The position numbers and the translations under genes were made by a program. Below are positions 23,340-33,000 of a stretch of 64,000 bases of DNA, piece after piece. The notes beneath the pieces are model-generated. The model was not told where the DNA came from, did no database searches, and saw only the letters and a program-made list of their open reading frames with translations. Source of the stretch: Trissonchulus latispiculum (taxonomy: Eukaryota; Nematoda; Enoplea; Enoplida; Ironidae); the NCBI GenBank assembly GCA_030248195.1, contig JASAND010005507.1, forward strand, positions 1 to 64,000. Reading direction: 5' to 3'. The stretch's first letter is position 1. The number at the start of each line of letters is the position of its first letter.

Positions 23340-24790
23340 TGGCGGCGCTAGGGGGGATGTGTTAGGTAGTGGGTCCGCCGCCCCCCCCCCCCAAAAGTTT
23401 TGGGGGAGGGTTGAAAAAGGCTTGGGGGGGGCTACCCCCCCCCCCCACCTTACACCTATGGGTCCGCCCCAGCGAAACGATAAATTTTGACGACCCCCCG
23501 ATTTTCAGATTTCGCTACTTCCCGCCCATAGTTACAGTACACAGGAAACATATTCCGGAAAAAGTGGAAAAAATGTTTTAGCTATTTGCACGACGTAGGT
23601 GTACCTTGAGAAAAAGTTGGGGGTGGGGGTAGCCGAAATTAGGGTGGGTTGGATCAGCCGGTTTTGGGGTGGGTGGGGTCAGGAAAAATCAATTTGGGGA
23701 GGGGGTAAAAAAATTTCCTTCAAAAATTGAAAAAGCTATTTTGCTAAAAAGACGCTATTAGTCCAATTAGGTCATTTTTTCGAAAAAAATTTTTGAGAAT
23801 TTTTAATTTTGAGACAAAATTTCGAAAATTTTGAAAGTGGGGTCTGGCAAATTTGGGTGGGTGGCATATATAGTTGGTGTAAGCTGTAAGGTTCCACCGT
23901 AAGGGTTAGCCTCCCCCAGCCATTTTCTCACTCCCCCAGAAATGGGGGGGATGTTAAGCAGGCACTTATGTAGGTGGGGCAAAAATTTTGCCTTGGTCCC
24001 CCCCCTTATGATTCGAAAAAATTCTTTGACTCCAATCTGGCTGAGAAGGTACCCTCAGGGTAAATCGATGTCGCTGATTTCAAAAATCAAATCGAGAGAT
24101 CGATCCGATTGATCGATCGATCACCAGAATCGATCGATCAAAATCGATCAAAAATTTTTTGTCACCAATTTTCGCTAAAAGTTGCCACTAGAGTAATTCG
24201 GGGGTGCTGATTCCGAATCTTCAATCGAAATTTCGTGAAAATCGATCGTTCGCCCGCAAAACTCGATTTTCATTGATTTTTCAAAAATTCGTCAATAACT
24301 CGATTTTGGCAGCTCGAATCGAAATTTCGATTGCAGATTTGGAATCAGCGCCCCAGAATTACCCTAGGGGCGACTTTTCGCGAAAATTGGTGACAAAAAA
24401 TGTTTGATCGATTTTGATCGATCGATTCTGGTGATCGATCTCTCGATTCGATTTTTGAAATCAGCGACATCGATTTACCATGGGGGCACCTTCTCAGCCA
24501 ATTCGGAGACAAAAATTTTTTTCGAATCATAAGGGGGGACCAAGGCAAAATTTTTGTCCCCCCTCCCCCATCTACATAAGTGCCGTTAAGCATACAAATT
24601 GGGGGGAGGTTTGGGGGGTAACCTCCCCCCCAGCCATTTTTACAAACCACCCCCAAAAATTATTGGGCCCCCCCCCCCAAACTGGTGGGGGGGGTCTAAA
24701 AAGGGGGCCCCCGCAAAATTTCGGGGGAGGGCCACCCCACCCCAACCCAAATCCCCGTTACACCTATGATGGGAAGGTAGTCGCGCCGAA
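23340..24790. repeat. G/C-homopolymer-rich repeat region with a large hairpin
   Basis: Long G and C runs recur, and the phrase TTACACCTATG occurs near 23450 and 24748. Inside it, 23940-24240 and 24312-24597 are reverse complements of each other, including CACTTATGTAGG against CTACATAAGTG and dense GATCGATC clusters. This is a foldback-type MITE or nested MITEs. Its outer ends are not clear. Confidence 0.65.
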
Positions 24791-24834
24791 GGTGCGAAAA
24801 ACGCCTAAAATTTGGGTATTTTTATTGTGAATTT

Positions 24835-26200
24835 TGAAAAAGTTTTCAAAAATGTCCAAATTTTTGGCTTAAAGTGTTTATCATTGCGAGAAATTCACGT
24901 TTTCAAACCATGGTCGTTTTTTACTGTATTATGATGGGCTTTCTGTCTGACTCATTATTTATTGACCTTATTTTGGACTTGGAAACATGCTAGTATATAA
25001 TCAAGTTTTCGAGTTTACAAACAGTGTCGAATGACAAAATTGCTTCAAGTTCAAAGTTCAAAGTTGAATGTTCATTGGCATTGTAAACGACTGAAAATGC
25101 TATTTTTGGCATAAAAACAGACCCCCATACCAATTGTAGAGGTGTACCAGGCTACAGTTTATATACCCCCTGTGAGACCCCCCCACGGAGAGGCCAGACC
25201 CCGCACCCCCCCCATACCCGAACTCGACTACTCCCCCCCAAGCCGAGTTCTCTATGAATGAATGAATGGCAGGGTGAAACCGCCCCCCTCACACGCCTTC
25301 ATTGATATAAAAATGTTTTATATCCTCCTGTATGGCGTTGTGTTCAGACAGACCCCCTCCCCCCCTCCTAAAATGGGGTCCAAACAAGATAAAAAATGCT
25401 AAATTTTTGCAAAAATTTTTTGAATTTTCTGAAATTTTTTGAAAAAATTGTCTAGAAACAGTTAAAAGTAGAGATGCACCGGGGCCGCCTCTACCGGGGC
25501 CGGGGCCAAATTGCGGCCCCGGCACCGGGGTCGGGGCCAAATCGCGGCCCCGGTACCGGGGCCGCGATTAAAGACAGAAAGTAGCTAAAATGTTTTAAAA
25601 ATTTTAACAGGTCACTAAAATCTGGTACAAACACTATATTAATGTAGTTTTCGTTGAGCCCAGTGACTATCTCCTTGTTTTTATTCATTTTTGCCGTCAA
25701 AAGTTGCAAAATTCTAGTAAAAAGAGAAAACATCTACAAAGTTAGCTGAGTTCAGGCCCCGGTGCATCCCTAGTTAAAAGCGCTAAAAATAGCTTTTAAA
25801 ACGCAATATATACGAGCGTTTTTTTATTAGATTTATGTCGAAAATTGACGATTTTATGTCCAAAAAGGGCCACTTTTAGCTGAAAAAATTTGGGTACAGT
25901 TTTTTGAAAATTTCCGATTTTTGAGACCCCCAGGCCAGATTTGGACTTTTTACTCCCCCCCCCCAACCCAAACAGGTGGTACACCTATGAATGCCAATGA
26001 ACATTCAACGATGAAGCAATTTTTACATTTGATATTGTCTTTAAACTCGAAAACTTGATTGCCAACATGTTTCCAAGTCCAAAATAAGGTCAGAAATATG
26101 AGTGAGAAAGCCCACAATACAGTTAAAAACGTGTATATATTTCTCGCAACGATAAACACTTTAAGCCAAAAATTCGGATATTTTTGGAAAATTTAAAAAT
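24835..26200. mobile_element. inverted-repeat element with arms of about 260 bp
   Basis: 24835-25100 (containing GGCTTAAAGTGTTTATC and TTCATTGGCATTG) reads as the reverse complement of 25985-26200 (GCCAATGAACATTC ... GATAAACACTTTAAGCC). The arms are diverged. The loop contains G/C-rich sequence and a complete hAT-type MITE, so the outer element is older than that MITE. Confidence 0.65.
25469..25772. mobile_element. hAT-type MITE, 304 bp, perfect 8-bp target duplication
   Basis: The ends are TAGAGATGCACCGGGGCC and GGCCCCGGTGCATCCCTA, an inverted repeat with one mismatch. The flanks are identical 8-mers GTTAAAAG at 25461-25468 and 25773-25780. Eight-base duplications and such ends are typical of hAT transposons. 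No transposase frame. Confidence 0.9.
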
Positions 26201-26385
26201 CTCCGGCGACGCCGGAAAGTGTTTGAAAACTTAACTATTTTTGGCAAAAATTTGGGCCCCCAAAAAATCCCGGGAGGAAGCAAAAATCCCGGGAGGCGGC
26301 GATTTCGGGGGGGCCGGCCCCCCATGGTAAAAAATATCCTGCTACATATAATTTGTATATATACAAACAAATATATTTGTTTCAG
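26201..26385. other. G/C-rich repeat fragment and splice acceptor of the next exon
   Basis: 26201-26330 contains CCGGCGACGCCGG and CCCGGGAGG repeats that recur in the element at 32061-32785. The last bases, TTTGTTTCAG at 26376-26385, form a good acceptor for the exon at 26386. Confidence 0.55.
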
Positions 26386-27039
26386 GCGCTAGCATTTCGA
26401 CTACTGCATCGATCATTGGTGACACGGGGACTGGATCCCAAAGCGCCTCGTTTTCGCCTAATGTTAGCTTGGATATGCTATGTATTTTTGAATCTGTGAA
26501 AGTTCATATTAATTCTACCCTGTGGTCTCACATTTTGTGTCGTCGTCCTGATCTATTGGTTACTCTGATTGGACGATTTCAGCTGTCAATGGTTACAAAC
26601 AGTTCCACCGGGGCCAGTCTTTGTGGTCCCTATACCAATATTGTCGCTGCCCGAGACTATATTAAAGCACAGTTGGCTGCTGCAGCCTCTGACAAGCACG
26701 TGTCAGATTCTACCGATGATTCTTCCCCCGGTGTCGAGGCCCCAGTGGTCCTTTATGAATCCTGCAAAGCTTTCCTTGACGGGGATTTGTGGGACCGGCT
26801 TCAGGATAGATCCGATAGTCTCGGGCCTATTCTGGCAGACCTGTCCACAAATTTTGAAGATCTGACGGTGGAAGTTAAGCAGGGCTTCCCGCTGGCCCTG
26901 TCCGGGCCGTTTGTCCAAATTCAGGCAGCTGCCAGGTTTATTACTGGTCGGCTGCCTTCGCTGAGTCGGTCAAACTCCCCGGCTGTTGAGGTGGACTCTT
27001 CAACCTCCCGTCCTACGTCTGCTCGTCCTTCTGAATTGT
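26386..27039 (+). CDS. zinc-finger gene exon: two KH-like modules
   Basis: Acceptor TTTCAG at 26380-26385, donor GTATGT at 27040. It encodes two similar modules: the first runs from FESVKVHIN to LCGPYTNIVAARDYIKAQL, the second from YESCKAFLDGDLW to LSGPFVQIQAAARFITGRL. The shared pattern, a Leu-x-Gly-Pro turn then a hydrophobic helix ending in IxxxL, resembles KH-type RNA-binding folds, but the GXXG loop is not clear. The frame stays open to a stop at 27177, but phase and the strong donor favour splicing at 27039. Confidence 0.8.
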
Positions 27040-30000
27040 GTATGTTCAAAAAATGTGCGGATTGGCTCTTAAAGGGGAAACGAACTTTTCTTCCCAGCGA
27101 GAGCCGCCCACATTATTATTTTTTGGATTTGATTGAATATCTGAATTTAAATGGCGTTAAACCTACAAAGGGGAATTGAACCCAAGTGACCTTTCAGGCT
27201 CGTACGCGTATATATACGTACGTGCTTACAGCTAAATTGTAGCCATGATTTGTTTCATGCCTCAATTAAATGGAGTTAAACCACAGCTTTGGATTTGCTT
27301 TATACGCAAATCAAATGGGTTAAAACCAAGTTATCGTATATGTTTATTTGTTTCATATCTGAACAATGGGTTAAACCTGTAATAAATAAACTAATTGTAC
27401 CTTGCAGTACAAGCAGATTATTGTTGCATATCTATCTATATCAGATAGGATTCATACCTAATCAATGGGAAAAACCAATTTATTTTTTCTGGTTGGCTTA
27501 TTTGGCTGGTGAGGGGCCAATGTTGTAGTGGAAGAGGGAGGGAGGATTTTGTACTTTCAAAAATGGGATATATAATTCAGGATAATATTTTGCATGAATT
27601 TGATTTTTAAAGGTTGAATCCTTCCTCGAAAATTGTCAAGTTGCAGACAGGCATATGACATTCGCACTTTCATCAATGTATACTTATATATATACTTTCA
27701 ACGTTATGCTTTTTCAAATTGGTGATCCTTAATAAGCCTACCTGCAATTGTTTCTTCCAATTTAGTTCTAAAATTTTGCGACTTGCACTAAATTAATAGG
27801 TCAAAAGGGGCTTTTATTATTCTCTTTTGGTGGCGGCTGGAAATAATGTGACTGATAATATTCCCCGGACATTGCTTGTCATATGTATCATAGGGGTCGC
27901 GGTAGCGACCCCTATAATATGAGTGAAATGGTCGAATGACATTGTAAAACAAGGCTGCGCAGAAGCTGCGCAGATTCCTGCGCAGATCCTGCGCAGATTA
28001 TGTGCGCAAAAAATTGTACGTGTCGAGATTAGTATGTGTGCGAAGTTTCATCCCCGTACCACTTTCCGTTAAAAAGTTGCGCCAAAAATCGCTTACGAGA
28101 GTGATGTTTTTTTTCCGGTTCTCCGCTTTGACGTCTGGTAAGGGGGTTTTGTAGCTTTAATAACAACAGATAGAAAAATTTTTGCCTATGAAAACCATAT
28201 ATATTCTTGGAGTACGCAACAAAAATAAGCCGATAGGCTAGTTTTTATGCCTCCCAGGGCCGGAAAAAATTTTTGGCGGGGGGCCAAAGTCGGCCAAAAC
28301 GCTAAAATGGCCAAAAAGTATGCTTCAAAGGCGCCGTAATAAGTCAGACTGGGCTATATATGGGGCAATACTGCCTATATGGCTGAATAGGACACATATC
28401 AGGGTCGTTCAATTGCTATATGATTTTCCGGCCCTGAGCGTAATTTTTGGGTACTGGCCTGCCAAAGTTGGTGAATTTTGGGTCCAACTTTGAACATAGT
28501 TTTTTCGCTTATTTTGCGACCTGGAAGCCTCAAATCTTGCATACAAAGGTTTTTGCGGACGGAGAATTGATTCCCGCTATCAATTTTGCTGCCCGACTGA
28601 CCCAAGTTGTTGGGCTGGTTCCACTTTGTCGTCTGGAGGGTCATGTCGGCAACCGTTTCCTGGAGGTCCATACTAGGCTCTACTTGGCCTCTCAAAACTT
28701 TCTCTATAGGGGTTTTCTGGTGCGCCCAGCTCATTTCCGGTGTCCGTTTTGCTGTACAACGCACCCATGTTGCTGGGCTGGCTCCACTTGACCGTCTGAG
28801 GGGTCAGGTCGGTAAGGGGTCAGGTGGTCCAAAATGAAATTTTTCAAAAGTGGTCAAATTTGGTACCAAATGAAAGCCCTAAGTGAGCTGAGCAACTTTT
28901 GTCATAGAATTGCATGCTCAAAGTGGCTGTAGCGTGCTGTGGTGGGGTGGGGTGGGGACTTAGGCGATTTTCGGTCAAAAATGAAATTTTTCAAAAGTGG
29001 TCAAATTTGGTACCAAATGAAAGGCCTAAGCGAGCTGAGCAACTTTTGTCATAGAACTGCATGCTCAAAGTGGCTGTAGAGTGCTGTGGTGGGTGGGGTG
29101 GGGACTTCGGCGATTTTCGGTCAAAAATGAAATTTTTCAAAAGTGGTCAAATTTGGTAAAAAATGAAAGCCCTAAGTGAGCTGAGCAACTTTTGTCATAG
29201 AATTGCATGCTCAAAGTGGCTGTAGCGTGCTGTGGTGGGGTGGGGTGGGGACTTAGGCGATTTTCGGTCAAAAATGAAATTTTTCAAAAGTGGTCAAATT
29301 TGGTACCAAATGAAAGCCCTAAGCGAGCTGAGCAACTTTTGTCATAGAATTGCATGCTCAAAGTGGCTGTAGCGTGCTGTGGTGGGGTGGGGTGGGGACG
29401 TAAGTGATTTTGGGTCAAATGTGAAATTTTCGAAAAGTGGTCAAAACAGAATCTGCTTGCGCATGGTGTGCGGAAATATATTATGTTGGTTCTTTTTTGC
29501 GCATACATATGTAAAAGAATGGAAAACAAGAACCAAAAATGCTCCTTCGTCGCATGTAAAATACATATGAGTACTCTCAGGCAGGTTGTACAAAGACTGA
29601 AACTAGCCTGTAAAATGCATATGAGTGGCGTTGAGGTTGTAAATTAAGGGAAACAAGTTGCAACGGCTTAACATATGAGCCTGTCCTATAACGAGGCTCA
29701 TATTGGCGTCACAGTGCAGCCATCTTAAAGATCATCAGGTCATCATATTAAAGAAAAAACGAATGAATAGACATAACATGTTAACATTGTGGCTTGAAAG
29801 AAATGGACAGAAAAGTGAACTGCGACACCTCAAGTTTACTGTACATATGCAAGCTGATGTTCCCCGAAACACCATGGCACCTACTATTTCCGGAAGCACT
29901 ATAGTACACCTACTGTATTCTCGGAACACTATGACACACTACTCTCACATACGTAATGCTTTCCCACATGGCTCTGAGTCAGAGCGCAGAGTGGCATGCC

Positions 30001-33000
30001 GTATAATGCGAATGCACAGTATAATGTCTTAGCGACAAGATGTGTGAAGGACAATTTTGTAATGAAAAGCTTTACGTGCTATTTATATGAAAGTCAAATT
30101 TCGACAAATTATATTATGACATATATACGCCAATATGAGCCTCGTTATAGGACAGGCTCATATGTTAAGCCGTTGCAACTTGTTTCCCTTAATTTACAAC
30201 CTCAACGCCACTCATATGCATTTTACAGGCTAGTTTCCGTCTTTGTACAACCTGCCTGAGAGTACTCATATGTATTTTACATGCGACGAAGGAGCATTTT
30301 TGGTTCTTGTATACCTTTGATGTTTATATTTTAGGTTCCAATTTTCTTGCTAATGATGATTCTTGTTTACATAATAAATCTAGGGATCCTAATGGTGCGG
30401 ATAATCGCACTAGTTCTTCTGTGTTATCACCCTTTGGAAATCGTAAGTCTTTGCTGATGGTATACATTACGTGTTTAAGATGAGTTAAATATATACCATA
30501 TGGCATTGTCCCAGAAATCGGCCCCTTAAGGCCAACTCAGCCCACCACCGTGTCCCTTGCAGTTCCGGAACTTTGAGTGGTGGTAGAGGAGGAGGACGCA
30601 AGGGGCAAACAAAATGCTAATCTTTAGGACTATCAAAGCTGTCGAGCACCTCCTTCCGGACTGAGGGGCACTCTACATATTTAACTTGTAGGAAACATTG
30701 AAGATTAGAGTGCTTCCAATTATGTAATTTGATGGAGATAATACCTTCATCTGACGGTTAACTTATTGTATAGATAAATTGCATCTGATTTTGTTCAACT
30801 TTTACGCCATATTTCATATGTTTTCTATCTTCACGTTAGAATTTGTATCGATTGTATTTGGGTTGTGCAAATTGGTTTCTTTTGTTGATACTACCATTTG
30901 GAAAATCGGAATGAGTAATCCTCAAGAAGGAAATGATTTAAGATTGGTCTCCTTAGAACACAAGTGTCGTTAAAATAGGATTTTAAAAGGACATTTTCAC
31001 ACCTTTTTTGGATTCGCCACATGTTTAGGTTTTCAGCTAACTTAAGCTTAAAATTTGTAGGTTAGAAACTACGTATAATTTTTAATTCCGTAGCAGAAAA
31101 TACCTGTTGCATTTTTCGGTACAAATCATTCTCGAAACGTTTTGCCTGTGACAAAACCTGTGGTAGTTCCAGGGAGGCAGGCTTCCGCAAAAAATTTTGA
31201 GGTGTATAGCAATTTATTTGTTTTTCTATTTGCTTTTTCCTAGTGGATTGGGGGTGACTACAATTCCAGTGGGGGAATTCCCAATAGCGGTTGAGCTGTC
31301 CAGTAGAAAATCATCAATTACGTAATATGCCGAAAAGTAAACTGCAAACGTAAGAACTGTATATATATATATTTATATATACGTACATAAAATTGAGAAA
31401 TCAAAAATTCGGAGTAACAGAGCTTTTTGCTGCTGTGTGTATTGCAGGCTCGCCTCCGCTTGTCGAACTTACTGAGCCACGGCGGAAACGTCCATTGTCC
31501 TCCGTATCGAGAGATGATGCTGTTACTGCGTCAAAGTGTTCCAAGACTACGAGCGGTATATATCTTACACATTTCAATTCTATGCGTAACATTTACGTGC
31601 CTGTGTAATGTACATATCCGACTTAGTTAATGCTGAAACTGTTTTTGGCTCTGTTCTGCCTTTCCATGATGACGACCATCTTTGTCTTTCAGTATATTAA
31701 CTTAAGGGAAACCATATGTATATATACTGGTCGTGTAGGCAGATACAGTTCGTGTATATATATTTTCTGTGATATTCTATTTTAGATGCGGAAGAGATGC
31801 AGTCTCAACGTAGCGAGCGCTATCAGCGAAGACTTTCAGGGAAATGTTCAAAGTCGCCTGATGACTCAGGATCACGACTTCGATGTAAAGTTCCCGGTTG
31901 CTACTTCTCAACTACAACAAGTGGTGAGTTGAATATTCGGGCTACTAGTTGTATAAACGCTGACTTCCTTTTAAAGTGTATTTTGTGTGAGAAGTACAGC
32001 TGTTTCCTGTGTACGACGTTGTTGATTGCCTCCGTTACCATCTGAAGTCTAATTCTACCGTAGCCGACGGGGTATTTTTAGGGGGGGCTTCCCGCGGGCC
32101 CCCCGGGCCCGGGGGTTTGAGAAATTTTCCGGGGGGGGGGGGAAGATTTTTTGCAAAAATGAGCTAAAAATTGTATTTTTGGCGTATTTTACACGTAGAA
32201 AGGCAAAACGTTCACAAAAATGCCAGGATTTAAGCTAAAAATAGTCATTTTTACGAAAACATTTCCGGCGAAGCCCAAAAATTTGTGAAAATTAGCCTAT
32301 TTTTAGCAAACATTTGGGCCCCCGAAAAATCCCGGGAGGGGGCGATTTCGGGGGGAAGGCATTTTCTGGGGGGAGGGGGAGGTCAATTTCGGGGGGGGGG
32401 ACCGCCTGGGTTGCGCCCCCCACTTTTTGGGTCCCCCCCACTCACCCTAGGGTGCCCAAAAATTGCCACATTTTTAGGTTTTTTGGTCAAAATTTCCAAA
32501 ATTTTTCCGGCTTCGCCGGAAATTTTTGATCAAAAATCGCCTTTTTTGGTGGTAAAACTTGATTTTTGAGCACTTTTAAGCATACGTAGTTATAGCAGCG
32601 TATGTGAAAAACAGGCTATTTATACAGCATTTTTAGCATTTTTGGCCCATTTTATTCCCCCCCCCCCCCCACTTTACGACCCCCCCCCCCACTCGTGGGG
32701 GGGGGCGTCCCCCCCCACTCTCCCCCCCACTTTTTCTTGCCTAAAGTAAACCCAGACCGCCCCCCCGGTAAAGAATACCCTGGCCGAAGTGTCCGTAGCA
32801 GGTGTGTAATTCTAAAACTAGCTTCAATTTTAGACGTCTAGTGTGTATCGTAGCACAGTGTTGTGGATTTTAAACTTCCAAGTCTAGTTTTTCCACTTCC
32901 GAGTCTAGTTCCACAAAGTTTATGTAAACTGCATTTGATTTTAGAAATGTTACAATTAGTGAGTGATGGGCATTGGATATGCGGATGTCCGGGTAATTTT

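Noticed and set aside
27040..27179. Coding tail after 27039 (continuing the open frame to the stop at 27177)
   Set aside because: A strong GTATGT donor at 27040 with fitting phase to the next exon, and the tail overlaps repeat sequence.
29703..30032. 109-codon frame inside the MITE
   Set aside because: It lies in the loop of a non-autonomous element and its composition is not protein-like; no transposase motifs.
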